The position numbers and the translations under genes were made by a program. A stretch of 64,000 nucleotides of DNA from the NCBI GenBank assembly GCA_958299035.1, contig CATQJL010000223.1:15285742-15349741 (forward strand). The letters are read 5' to 3'. The stretch is from Cylicocyclus nassatus (Eukaryota > Nematoda > Chromadorea > Rhabditida > Strongylidae). Below the pieces are notes generated by a model that saw only the letters and a program-made list of their open reading frames with translations, did no database searches and was not told the origin of the DNA. Position 1 is the first letter of the stretch, and the number at the start of each line of letters is the position of its first letter. Below are positions 46,682 to 59,730 of this stretch, piece after piece.

Positions 46682-48242
46682 CAGTGCTGGCCATAGCTAT
46701 AAAGCCACCCCAAAAATCACTGTAATTTGCCTTTTTTTTGCTCAGAATTGTCTGAAAAACCACTATTTTGTGTGCAAACTAACGTCTTATCATTGACCAG
46801 AACGGCTCACAATTTCACTGATTTTGGCTGGAGAAAAATTAAAAAATTTGAAAAACGGGTTCCGCAAGCTGGTCACAGCTATAAAGCCACCTCTCATTTT
46901 CAACCAATACTACGTTTTTTAAATCTGAAATTTTTTGGACATGTACAGCATCAGGATATGAAACAATTGTTACAATTGGAAGCTCTCGCCTTTTGAAAAG
47001 AAGATTTGTACTGCATTTTTTGCTCTTAAATGCATAAAAGGTCACATTATTTTTGAAAAACTGCATTTTCACTGAAATTTGAAGCACTTGTTTGACTCGG
47101 GTGAAGGTTCTAAGCTTTGCCAAGCCTTTGCAATGAACACGGTGAAAAGCGCTGAACTCAACATTGCGTAGTCGCTGATTTTGATAAACGAGCCTCATCC
47201 TACCGAGGGATAGGCACGCTTCTCAGACGCAGAACTCGATTTCTGATGCGCGAAAACTTTTGGTTGGAAGTTGACACCTTGTTTGCATGGCGAAGTACTC
47301 ATACAGAAGCTGTCAGGCTTTTTGCAAAGGTTTTCAAAGACTTTTTAGCAGAACTGAAGCTAGAACGCTTTGTCTGAAGTTCGGTTGTGCGCAGTGTATC
47401 TCACATAACTTCAAATCTCACTGCTCTGAACTCTCCATCAAGTCAAAAATCTTACAAAACTGTCAGAAATACCAGAAATTTGAAGATTTGAGCGATTTTC
47501 CGCTCGATCGAGAGGTCAGAGTGTGTCATGATCAGGTAGAGGGCACCATTCATTTTTGGAAAAAAGGCGTCCAAGGCGGAACCAAAATCCTGAGGGTGCA
47601 ATGACGTTCAAGCTATGCGCACGAGTCTATCGTTGTACAGGTAACGTTCTGAGGACATGACAGAGCTTTTCGGGCATTAGAACTCAATTTCTGCGGTTTG
47701 GAAGCTCGTCTACCTGAAGGTGAGGTCAGGGTTCGTTTATCAATATCAGCGACTACGCAATGTTGACTCAAGCACTTTTCACCATGTTCATTGCAAAGGC
47801 TTGGCAAAGCCTAAAACCTTCACCCAAGTCAAATAAGTGCTTCAAATTTCAGTGAAAAAGCAGTTTTTCAAAAATAATGTGACCTTTTATGCATTTAAGA
47901 GCAAAAAATGCAGTACAAATCTTCTTTTCAAAAGGCGACAGCTTCCAATTGCAACAAATGTTTCATATTTTGATGCTGTACATGTACAAAAAATTTCAGA
48001 TTTTAAAAAACGTAGTATTGGTTGAAAATGAGAGGTGGCTTTATAGCTGTGACCAGCTTGCGGAACCCGTTTTTCAAATTTTTTAATTTTTCTCCAGCCA
48101 AAATCAATGAAATTGTGAGCCGTTCTGGTCAATGATAAGACGTTAGTTTGCACACAAAATAGTGGTTTTTCAGACAATTCTGAGTAAAAGAGGGCAGATT
48201 ACAGTGATTTCTAGGGTGGCTTTATAGCTATGGCCAACACTG
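46682..48242. mobile_element. Large fold-back element with Tc1-like ends (1.56 kb)
   Basis: Ends CAGTGCTGGCCATAGCTATA and TATAGCTATGGCCAACACTG are inverted repeats flanked by TA (46680-46681, 48243-48244). Arms of about 575 bp (46682-47265 and 47660-48242) leave a ~395-bp spacer. The phrase TATAAAGCCACC is repeated within each arm (near 46698 and 46880). Open frames on the two arms are mirror copies; no transposase is present. Confidence 0.92.
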
Positions 48243-48244
48243 TA

Positions 48245-51200
48245 TATTTCGCCGCTACTGCAGTTCCAATTTTGTCATTCTATCGTGAAAAACACTACGT
48301 ACTTTTATTAAACAACGTCTAGGCAGCTCTCTTTAGCTACTACTATAATCAAGTCTGGAACCTCAAGCTAAAATTACTGAGCATGTGGTATCGACTGTAT
48401 ATCTATCGGGCTCCAAACACTACTTCTAAGGAAATTTGCGTGCAAGTAGGGAGTTGTGCACGGACCGCCCACTTTAGTGTTGACAGGACCAATGCTGGAG
48501 GGCTCTTCCACGGATTTTGGAAAATAGCCTCAAAAGGGGTTTTCATGGACCCAAGTTTTTTTGTGACATATTTGGAATAGGGGCTTCAATAACGCGTGGA
48601 AAATACGAAAAATTGCAGCTCGAAACTCGGTCCGGCCATAGCCTTTACAATATTGCGAAAGAAACTGAATAAACATGAAGGGGCGATTTAGGCATCATGC
48701 ATATATTTTCAAGCAGAAAACTCTAAAATAGTGGATTTTGAAAATCTTCAGTCATAGAAAATGTCAGCAATTGATCTGCATAACTTCGCTCAAACTCAAA
48801 GACAGCGTCTCACCTGCTTTCGCGTTCCATGTTTTTATCATCTGGGGCCTTTCCACGACTCTAATTACAACTTTGAAGTCGTAATGTACAAAACCCCAAA
48901 AGTTCGATAGCTGGGAACCCCATCCTAAATGTACAGCCGACTTTCAGTGCCTGAATGGGAGGAGCTTTTTAGGGTAGGCGTGGCTTTATAGCACTTTGGT
49001 GGGTTTCAGGACCATTCTCTCCATTTGGAGATCACATTGGAGGATCGGGCCAATGGAGATGTCCCTCTCCTGGCCCTACAATGGGATGAGGGGGGGGGGG
49101 TTGGGAGGAGGGAGGGGGGAGGAGATATGTAGGCCTGAGATTTTGCCTGGATGCTGCCTTCAAAAAAAAGTAATGCAAAAAAACCAAAAGTAGTTGACTC
49201 TCTTTCTTTGTCCACCCCCTCCTTCCTGCCTAATTGAAATGATTGTTTTGCGAAGGAAGAAGTGTGAGTATCCCTAAGGCCGAACGTATAATTTATGACT
49301 CATAGGGCTTCGCTTTGAAAAAACGAACCCTTTATATCGAGCCGTCTTTGTTCCTACATTGTACGTGGCCCCATATGCAACATCTGTTTCCAATATTGCA
49401 TTCATTGTGCTCAAAGGGGGGTAGCAACCGGATGTGGAACAAAAAAATTACATCTTAAGCTCATTTTCGTATTTTAGCACTAAATCAGGTTCACAAAATT
49501 ACTTTTTACATTTTCTTGATTTTTTGGCCCCTCTTCCCCCCCCCCCCTCAGTATCAGATATGAGGCTGTGCAGGTGGTGGTGGTGTGTGCGGGTGTGTGT
49601 TTGTCATTATAAAGAGGTCTATTTGTCGAGGTATTGAGGGTTGTACCAAGCAACCCTGACACTCAACTCTCTCTCAGCTTTCTCTTATTTCTCCAAACCA
49701 ACCAACCTCTCAAACCGAGTACATTGCAATGGTACGGACCGGTATCGAGTTTATTGCACTGCAATGTGGTGTGGTTTTGACTTCCTTCTCTTTGGTTTTA
49801 TATTTTGTATGAGAATTTTGTTAGCATTTATTTTATGACAACTCTTATGATTACAGTATTTTAGAATGAGACATAACCGTGGAAATTATAATTTTTTAGA
49901 AATATATAAAATTATGTTGTGTGGTGCTCGAGCTCGACTGTTAGAACTAGGAATTTTATCCGCAAAATTTTTTCGGAATTTACCCCTTTCAAATGGCATT
50001 GGCCCCCTTCGTAATGCTGTGACGCTAATGTTTCTAGAATAAGAACGAAAAAAGAGGGAAAAAATGCTAAACAGTCGTGGAATTAGCCCCTCGTTATTTT
50101 CCAAAACTTCCTTAAAAAATGGACTTTTAGTTGCTTTTACCTTTATTTTTCTTTTCGAACAAAATCTCAACGTCTGAGAATCTTGAGGAAAACAAAAAAG
50201 GTTTTTTGTGTAGACTAATGACTTTGGAGTTGTGGTAAGAATGATGCGCAATTTTTTTTCATAACATTTTTACAGACCTTCTCTTTCTCTCTCCCTCTCC
50301 CCCCCCCCCAGCTCGTTTCGAGAGTTAGTCGCCAAATTTTGGGATACGGTCTACGTGAGAAAAACATGCGCAAATGACATGTTTTTACTTGTGAAAATAT
50401 TTTTTTAAAGTTTTCATCGCAAAAAATACGCAAAAAAAATTGTGGATAGGCCAATGAGAACTTTGCAAGGCATAAAAATTTTTTCCGTTAGAAATGCCTA
50501 ACGCCACGTCCTCTCGCAAGAAAATTTCTGTCACCCCTCCTCTCCCTCGGCTCGGTCCGCTACCTAAAAAGCGCTTCAAAGTGAAACTTGATAGCCATTC
50601 TAGTGCTTAAACGGTCCACCTTACTGAATCAGATGCAAAACATAATTTTTTCTTGATTCTTGTTAGTTCGTACAATTTTTTACCTCAAAGAGCTCAAAAT
50701 ATTTGAAAACTAGAAGAAATTGTTCTCGTCCAAACGCGAACGATAAGATTTCGATATAATGTTCTTTCTTCCTCCATAATTTCGCCGGTATAAAAACTCC
50801 TGAAGAAAATCCAAGAAACTGATCTTTATAATCTTTACTCAAGTGGTGTATCCTTAAAATCCCTATCCCTAAAACTATCGGCTCGCAGTATTCGCCACTA
50901 TCGACCCCAAAAAATCCTGTAGCAGAGGGGCCAGCCCCGAATGACAAACGCATGAGTAACTCTGAATGACATCTCGTATAACTATGTGTGTAGAGTCAGC
51001 AGACGCCCAGTACAGTTCGTCTCTGCGTCTCTGACACTTTTCCAGGTCCGGGACTTGCAATGCTCTGTGTGTCTGCACTCGCGCACTGCTTTTTCCACTT
51101 CGTGCGCGGTCCATTCCGTCCACTATTACCAATTGGTACGATTTGCTGCATATGTGCTTGTCTCTCATCGTTTCTTTCCATTTTCTGGATTTTTGACATC

Positions 51201-54200
51201 CCCCTACCCTTTCTGGATTTTACAGCCTTTGTTGATTTAAGCAGGGAAGAATGGATGTTAAAATTTGTTTTTCATCTGTCACCAACAAAAAAGCCTTCAA
51301 AATTAAAATCTGTGTAATATAGCTTTCAATGTTTATCGCGCAAATAGGGGAATCTATGATATGAGTCTAGTGGCGGACAGAGGAGAAGAAGGGGCTCTAC
51401 GAAAACGGGTCTCAAAATTCTTTGGAAGTCGAAACACGGGTTTAATTGTGCAAGTGAATTGCCGTTTTGTTCTAAATAATTTAGATGATATTTAAATTCT
51501 CGTAAAGAAATTTTCTGCGCTATGGCCACGCCCCTTTCTCCTAATTTACCATGGCAGCCCGCGAGAATTTCGGAAAGCAACCAAAGTTCTCAGCAGCTCC
51601 CCCCCCCCCCCGTAAAATTTTTTCGAACCGTCAACGGAGTTTACTTAGATTCTGTCTCCTTCGTTATTCTATATTTCGCACATCACTGTACGAGTACTAG
51701 AAAGGCAAAATACGTGCCAAAAATCAATATATCGATTATTCCTTAGTCACATCTGACTTGATAATGCGCCCCATATGGAATTAGAAAATCATGGAAAAGG
51801 GCTTGCTTTGGCAGTCTGCTTACTTAGCTTCCGAAAAATGTCTTGAAGTGCGCTCATGCAGTTGAAAAGGACCGCGCCGCGCCACAAGATACAGTGCGGT
51901 AGGCAGTGGTCCGCTGCTGTGTAACAAAATTTTATCCCACATCAAATTATCACAGTGCTACTATGATTCACATAACGTTTCTTTCTGCGAAAAATCAACT
52001 CGGGTTTACCTTTCCACTCTCCATTCGATTTATTTCACTCCTTGTACCAAGTCCTCCCCAGTATCCTGACCCCTCACCCTCTCCTCCTCCTCCTCCGGAA
52101 TCACTATCTTTTTCCATCTGACTGTATATTCATTTTATTTTCCTACAGTATCCTTACCCTGCTCATCGTTGATATGAAAGACCGTGCTGAAGACTGCTGC
52201 TGAATGCTGTGAATAATCTTGCACTTCTGCAGAAATATGTACTGTTTGCACGTTACAATACCCCTATTGAATGCAGGATGAGAAGTTTTGAAAACATAAA
52301 GTACATGGAAGAACTGATGAAGAATTGTACGATGAGATGAATTTCTTGTTTGGATGACAAGGTTCTTAAATTGCCATTTGTCAATTTAAGCTGCCAAATA
52401 TGAAATATTTAATATAGTGAGTACAATAAGAACAGGAGAGTAATAGTAAAACGTAACAAAGCGATAATAGTTGCAACATCACAAATTTATGCAAGGTGAG
52501 ACGCTAAAACTAACCCCTTTCCATAAAGAAAAAAGTTGTAATGAAGCTGAATTTTCCAAATTTGGTACTGTTGAAATTCTGCCTAGAAGATGCGGGTGTA
52601 GTCGCATCCCTGAGCAAATCCAGGAAGAAAAATCACAATTCCGACCCCTCTTTTCAAACTTACATTCTCTGATTATTTGCTCCTAATCAAAATTTTAAAA
52701 TAATCAGGAATTGAAACATCGAAATTGATTGCATCCTAAATTTGAATCGTCAAAACTATATCATTATAGCTATCATAATAGAGTAATATACTGTTTAATA
52801 TTTTATTGAATTTCACCTTCTAACAGAAACAGATTATCTGCATTCATACAAAAGTCACAGCAATTATCAGAGCTATTTTGCTGGGGGGAATAAGAAAGGG
52901 GAGGGGGGGGGGGGAGAGACGGAAGGGGAGAAAGAACTGCCGTATCCTTTACCAAATTTCATTTCAGCACTCAAGCTGTATGTTCCCCATTAATATGTAA
53001 ATAAGTTTGCAGGAAAGATAAGATTTTATTTAAATTTTGTCCTGTCGGTCGAATTCCAATGAATTTTTACATTAATAAACAGTTTTGATGGCAGAAAAGT
53101 CTTACATTCAATTTGAGGCCTACTTTCTCAAGCTTGTTTTTTAACACAGACATTAGTCCCTTCAACAGTCGCTTTATGCACTTGAAAAAAAATTTTCTCA
53201 CATTTGTGCAGTAATTTTGTGCTACACTTTCATGGTTTTAACTATTTCCTCAATCATGATAATCACTGGCGTAGATTCCAAAAATGGTGCAATTACACAG
53301 GCCACCGATAAAATGAGGTCCTTATGTGATATCCAAATATTTTAGTCGTAGTAGAATGGTAGTCTGGACCAATTAGATTTCAAGAGCTACAGTCTTCCAG
53401 TCTTCCCATCAAAGCAAAAAAAAGTCGAACATTCACTTCATTGTTGAAAACTTGCTATTCCAATCAATAATCGATTTTTTCTGCTAATCCATCCTGCATA
53501 GGTTCGTTTACATTTCTGTGTGCATATACTCATGTGACCCTTCAGTGTGCCTCTCACGAACTTCATTCAGGTAAATATCTGTTGCTTGAGAATCAATAAA
53601 TCTTTTTTGCACAACTCCTCTTGCACGATTTATTTCTTAGTTTTCTGTTTTCTCACGGAAGGGTGGCCTCCTTGCGAAAAAAAATCATTACTTACTCTTT
53701 TTTTGGAATTATTTCCTAAAAATCTCTTTGCATATTCTTTTTTGCTCAAATCCGCCAATTGGTTGTGATTTTTTTTGAATTTCATAACTCGAATCTTTGC
53801 TGAAGAAAACGTGAATAAATTCCGCTTACCACTTGAGGGAGAAAACTTCAAAGTTTGGATATGAGGCTCGTGCTACCGTGATGCACTTGACATCCATAAG
53901 TACGTTCCTTTTTTCCAACAGCTCTCTACAGCATTGTCGAATGTCATACACCTTGTAAGTGTTAGGTAAAGGTTTGAAAATGTTTGAACTTCAATTAACA
54001 GAGGCCAATCACCTTTGCGCAAACTCTGCAAATTTTCAAGGGAACTAAGAAAAGGTAAAGTGAGACAAATTTATTGCATTATCTGGTGAGATTTTCGCTA
54101 AAATGATAGATTTAGAAATATCTGTGAGTGACATCGTTCCTTTTTGGAACAAGAAACAGAGTGATTAGAATTTAAGATTGCCGTTTTCGGTCATCTTTGA

Positions 54201-55339
54201 GAACTTAGTTTGGTCCTTTTGCAACATCTTTCTGTACCTTGTACTTGTCACCCTTTTCATCGCAATGTCGCAACGCAAACAATACTAAATTATTTTTTCT
54301 TCCTAGGAAAATGCCCTCGACTTTTTTTTCAGTGCATCTCAAGTCATATGGTAAGAAAACGTTTTGTTACCTAAATGTTCCAAAAACTCTGAATGCTCCT
54401 TTTTCTAGCTGCAACTTTGACAATAGTGGTGTGTAAATGAGGTAGCTTCCAAGCTTCATTGCAGAGCAAAAAGCATTTAGTGATAAGGAAAATGTGTGCT
54501 TATCTCTAGGGCTTTGTTCAAATCAAAGTTGTGGGCTGACACGAGTTTGGTGATCTTTGAAGCGCAGAATGACGTTGACATTGCAAACGAATCAAATGGA
54601 CCACCTATTTCTTCACTTATTTGATCTAGCAACATTTTTGAGATATTGCAATCATACGTCATGATTCCTCAATTTTCTTTTGCCTTAATGATCACCATTC
54701 GACTACCTCATGCAGGGCTTGGCACAGGTGGTTTGCGGGCAAGCCGGGTATCTTTTGGAATAAAATACATGGGGATATCGTCTGAGCGGACTCCCCCCCC
54801 CCCCCCAGACACAATCGCCTTCTTCCTTTATGTCACCTTTCATCTTCTATAGAAGACGCAAACTGTCATTCCTACAAAAACCAAAAAATTTCTGTTTTAA
54901 GAAGTTCGTCGGTTGGGCGCGCAAGTTGCCTGCGCCGAAATAAACAAAAGACTTGTTTACAACGAAGAGAAAATGATATGTCACCAAAATTGGTGTGTAG
55001 ATGGGCAATTAGAAGGTGGTGGAAAAGAACAAAATTTGCGACTTTTTTTAGTCGACGTTTCGTTTTCTGGAGATTTTTTAGGGATTATGGTCTAGGGTCA
55101 AAGAGGAATTCGTAAAAATCGCAAAAGTCTGTATGTACGAAAAATTATGAAGAGATTACGTGAATTAAGGCGAGGCAGATTTTCGGAGTTAGGTGGCTTT
55201 CCGGCCATCTGGACAGCCACCTGAGGTGGCTGTGAAGAGAAAAATACATAAATTCCCTTTTTTCACATATTTTCACAAGTTTAATAACTTTGTTCTACAT
55301 CAAAAAACCTACGAATTAGTTTTTATATGTCCCACATCC
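48245..55339. other. Intergenic, no gene recognised
   Basis: A long AT-rich stretch punctuated by poly-G/C tracts (49090, 49540, 50300, 51600, 52900, 54788). Open frames are short and repeat-like. Several inspected frames (50875-51200, 53547-53851) have no motif or splice support. Confidence 0.4.
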
Positions 55340-55418
55340 CCTCCTCCTCGCTTAGTACAGTCCTCCAAAATTTTGAAAATTTTGAAAATTTTGGAGGGCT
55401 GTAACTGCGAGGAGGAAA
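55340..55418. repeat. Strong imperfect hairpin (~80 bp)
   Basis: CCTCCTCGC...TACAGTCCTCCAAAATTTTG pairs with CAAAATTTTGGAGGGCTGTA...GCGAGGAGG, nearly 35 bp per arm with a few mismatches and a short AAAATTTTG loop. It may be a very short MITE or a hairpin RNA precursor. Confidence 0.8.
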
Positions 55419-58400
55419 CTTGAAAATTTTGTATGGCGGCGGCAAGCCTGCTCAAAGCGCGCAAGGATGCGCGCCGGACACAGCACGCAGCCAATTCGGA
55501 GAATATGAACATCTTTTGTTCTTTTTCATCTGTTCAATGTTGTTTTTATGTTTTCCATTATTTTTGGTTATTCGTTTTGATCCACTCATGATCGCGTCAT
55601 AGATGATTTTTTTTTGTGGAGAAGTTTAGGGGGACTTCGTTTTTAGGAAATTGAAAATCCACCGCATGCGGAGCCCTGGTCTCATGATTTTGTGCGCTCG
55701 TAGAAGACTTTATTTTCACATTTTTTTATCTCTCATTAGCCATACATAACCCCATAGCTTAATATAACAAGCCTTGTTGCTCTTAGTCCGAGAAATTTTA
55801 CTTCTTTTCTATAAATTTTCCAAAAAATTGTGGAATCTAAGCCTTATTGAGTTCGGAGTTAAAAACTGTTTTCACCAAATTTCATGGATACGCACTCTTC
55901 CTGCAACATAAGAGAATGTCCCTCAGTCTAGCGTAAGCCTTTCCAAGCTTTTATCATGCCGTTGACCTTGAGCGATGTGCGTAAACATAATCCCCGGGGA
56001 CCGCGAGCACCCTACTGTTATGCGTTTTGCATTTTTGATTTGTTGCTGTCATATCTGGTTATGCGAAACATTTCGCAGATCTTTGCCTATGCGATACAAC
56101 CTGGAGTTAAATTAAAAAACAGTGGAGAAAAATGGAATGAATGAATGGAATGAATGAATGAATGAATGAATGAATGAATGAATGAATGAATGAATGAATG
56201 AATGAATGAATGAATGGAATGAATGAATGGAATGAATGCGCGAATGATCAAAGACCTGAATGAATAGACGAATGAATGGATAGCAAATGCAATCAATGCC
56301 CCGTTTACTGAGAACAATACGATTTAAAGCGGTCCCTCAAAGAAGTCAACCGACATCTTGGCTATTTCGCACATCAAATTCCGGACATCCATAAATTTTG
56401 CCCACGCATGAGTGGCTAACTCAGCCAACGATGGGAGTAAGATACGTGCTTTGATGTGGGGCTGTAATCAATCATTCACAATTGTTCCTTTGATGTTATA
56501 TCGTGGTTGCTGGATCAGTGTTTCCCAGACTCAAAGTGGATTCCAAAAAACTAACTAAATAGATTTTCGCCAAAACAATGTTGGCAGAAATAGCGGCAAT
56601 TTGCTGCAAAAGTTTGAAAAAGAGCCTAGTATGAGTGGCACTGAACTATTTCTAGAAATTGTTATCTCGTCATCAAATTTACCATCATTAAACATCATTG
56701 TTTTCACTCTTTTTTTACCTTTGATACGTGAGAGTATAAATGAATTACGTGTTTCGCAGATCAAAATTTAACATCACAGATACTCGTCAAATTTTGTGCA
56801 AAATTATCAACTTCTCACGGATTTTTCAATGAACTGGTGCAGTTATGTACAGATTGCCTGTACAATATTCGAGAACATTCATTCATTTATTCACTCGTTC
56901 ATACGTTCACTCCTTTCTCTTCCTTCCTTTCTTCATTCATTCATCACTTACACCTAACTGAAATCTTGCGAAAAATGAGAAAAGGTTTCCAAAAAGCTCT
57001 CGGAAAACGATCTTGATATTACGTCTCTCTAATTGGAATAATTTTCGTTATGCTTCCACTCTCCTTCCCCCCCCCCCCCTTCCCTCCCGAATTTTTTCGA
57101 CCACTGCTTCTTACAGTTTTCATCCCCAGTGTCCCCAATGCTGGCTTGTATTAGGTATATCCCACTACCTACCTAGTCGTCCTGTCTACTATTCATTTTG
57201 ATCTATTATACCAACTTCCAATCCTTACATCCTTTAACCCTCCCCTTACAGTAAGCTCCTAATGTTTGCAGACAAAGCTTTTTTCTATTGATTTTACCGG
57301 ATATTTGTATAACAGCACCTCACATTGCTCAATCGCCCTCACGCACACCAACCCCCGGCACCTAACTACTCGGGGTCTTGTAGCTAAACATCCGAACTTC
57401 CGTATAATATCGATCCTCAGGGATCATCCAAAACCCCGAGTATTATGATTTTACGTTGTTAGGTCCGTATAACTATATCCGTATAACTATATTACTAATC
57501 CGTTGGAATTACTTTCGTTTTAATCATCACGGTCCCCATAACTATATCCGAACTTCCTCACAGTATCGATCAATCGGGGTTGTTGTAATTTTCTGTACTT
57601 TTACTTTTCTGTACATCATTACACTCCCTAGCTTTATTTTGTTCGAAATCTTCTAGTCGAGTGCACCTCATCAAGACCTTTGTCATTAATTAATTAATTA
57701 ATTGCCATAACTCCTGATTTACGCCACGGATAAATTGATGAATATTGTCATGTAATTAGGCGCAAATGAATGAAGCCCTAACTTGCACTTAACTGAAGTT
57801 ATTAAGGTTACGGTAAATAAAGGGTATGTGTCTAGTATTTGATTTTGTATCTTCAAAACCTCCGGGGAATTGTGGAAATGTTATTGCTTTGCAAAATCAA
57901 CAGTTTGCAGCAAGAGAGCAAAAATGCAAGATTTCAAGGATACACAAATGCCGTTATTTTAATTATTTCGAGATCAAAAACATTCTATTGATTTTTTTAT
58001 TAGTTAGATCAATAAAGATTCAACACTTTCCCACGTAAGCTTAAGAAAACAATATAAGTATAGAACTGGCATTTGTGGAGACGGAGAGAAGGGGGATTAG
58101 GATTTTTTCAAATGTTTCGTCAGCAGGCCCAACTCCTATTTGTGCCTCCGTTGTCACTCCCCATCCCCCCCCCCCCTTTCATCCCAGCACTTGCAAAGAA
58201 ACGAGCTTTGCTGTCATTCTACCCATGACTCTGTACCGTATCTTTCAAAAAATTTGATTTTGAGAAAATTGAGTTAAACAAATTGCCGCGAAAAGAATGT
58301 TGATTGTTCCCAAGCCCCCCTTTTTGCTTACAAAAAAGATCAAACAAACGTAACGCCGAAGGGACTTATGCGATATTACTGTATCAGTTCTGTATTTATT

Positions 58401-58580
58401 ATGGAATTAAAAGAGCAGAAATTTTCTTCCATTAACGCTTCGGCTCTCCTCTTCCTCCTCTCCCTCCCCCTCTCCCCCCCCCCCCCGGAAGCACACGCTA
58501 CTCTATGCTGCTTATTAGATTAAAAAAAATGATACGCTTAGTGACGAAATTTGTTAATCTATGTCCCGTACTATAAGGGA
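55419..58580. other. Intergenic, no gene seen
   Basis: Apart from the microsatellite, a TTAA run near 57687-57700 and C-tracts (57069, 58160, 58476), nothing is bounded. CCGTATAACTATAT is repeated at 57465-57491. Confidence 0.4.
56130..56260. repeat. (GAAT)n microsatellite
   Basis: About 25 GAAT units with occasional GGAAT interruptions. Related GAAT/ATTC words recur at 56880-56950. Confidence 0.97.
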
Positions 58581-59079
58581 CTAGCTGGCTTACCCGGCTT
58601 CGCCCGGCCCTGTCAAAACACTATGATAAAGCTCTTATCCCTATCCCTTCACAACCTTTCCCTGTGCTGCTAATTTCCTATTTCCGCTGTGTATCAGCAT
58701 GCTCGATTAGCCCTCTGTGCCAACTCCCAGCCCCATAGCTTAAACTTTGCAAAAAAAATCAATAAAATAGATAAAAGTGAAGAATAATTCGGAATACCAA
58801 TAATGTATTCGTAATCAGCATGTTCGATTCCCCCCCCCCCCCATGTCAACTCCCAGCCCCGCAGGTCAAACTTCACAAAAAATCGATAAAAATCGATAAA
58901 ATTGATATCTATCGATGACGAAAAGTAGCTATGACACTCCCCCCCCCCGCCCCGAAGTGCATGTGTGCAAAGTTTGGTCCGGATCATTTCAAAAATGTTA
59001 TTTACTATCCAGAACATACGTCAATACAGACATACATACAGGACAGGCATACAAACAGACATTTAGCTTTATCTATAAA
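58581..59079 (-). mobile_element. Non-autonomous Helitron
   Basis: Read on the minus strand, the 3' end is GGGCGAAGCCGGGTAAGCCA followed by GCTAG and then T, a canonical Helitron hairpin plus CTAG terminus. Two internal repeat units (GCTGGGAGTTGGCA type, inverse at 58720 and 58850) are the same as at 5.0 kb. The 5' side ends near 59079 in TTTATAGATAAAGCTAAATG. Confidence 0.78.
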
Positions 59080-59408
59080 CTCCTAGTGGTATTCGGTAGG
59101 AAGAGCAGGTTGCAATGTGGATACAATATTTTTTTCGACCTTTATATTGTCAGCGGAGTAAACCTAACACGCCTAGCCGTGTGCTCGACTGCTCTGCAGA
59201 TAACCCCGCACCCTAGGATCTTAGGTTTTTGCCACGAACGGAGCCACTGCCGTGTCCACTCAACGCCGTACCCTGACAAACGACCCACATAAGAAACGCA
59301 TCAAGATTATCCTTAGTTTGTGATAGTATAATACATAGTAATAATACATAATACATACATTCAAAGTAATAATACATACATAGCAATATACACACTTAGT
59401 AACAATGG
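59080..59408. other. Intergenic, no gene seen
   Basis: Contains an imperfect (AATAATACATACAT)-like simple repeat at 59330-59400. No exon supported. Confidence 0.4.
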
Positions 59409-59416
59409 TATAATAG

Positions 59417-59710
59417 CAGTGGCGTACCCAGGATTTCCGTTCGGGGGGGGGGGGGGGGGGAGGGCATTCCAAAAATTTTTTGGGATGCTTTCCAAAATTT
59501 TGCCGGGCCCCGGACATTTCAGACGCCCCCGAAAAATTTTTATACGAGGCTAATTTGAATTTTTAAAAGTTCAAAAATTGTTTTAATTATTTACAAGCAA
59601 AAACAAGTCCTCTGCACATTTTTATGACATATTCAAGTAACTTGCAAAAGTTTCGCGACTGAGTAAGGGTCGGGCCCGGCATGGCCGCTTCCCCCCTCGG
59701 TGCGCCACTG
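59417..59710. mobile_element. Complete hAT-type MITE with perfect 8-bp target duplication
   Basis: Starts CAGTGGCGTACCCAGG and ends CGGTGCGCCACTG; flanked by TATAATAG on both sides (59409-59416 and 59711-59718). 294 bp, with a run of about 20 G after the left end. The 8-bp duplication is the hAT signature. A split copy is at 17889-20200. Confidence 0.93.
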
Positions 59711-59730
59711 TATAATAGTAATCTTATATA

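Noticed and set aside
46727..48177. Frames of 89-119 codons that look like a repeated protein
   Set aside because: They are mirror images produced by the inverted arms of the fold-back element, not conserved coding sequence.
51366..51615. Another hAT MITE starting GTGGCGGACAGAGG
   Set aside because: No matching inverted right end and no target duplication found.
56130..56260. CRISPR-like array
   Set aside because: Units are 4 bp with no spacers; a simple microsatellite.
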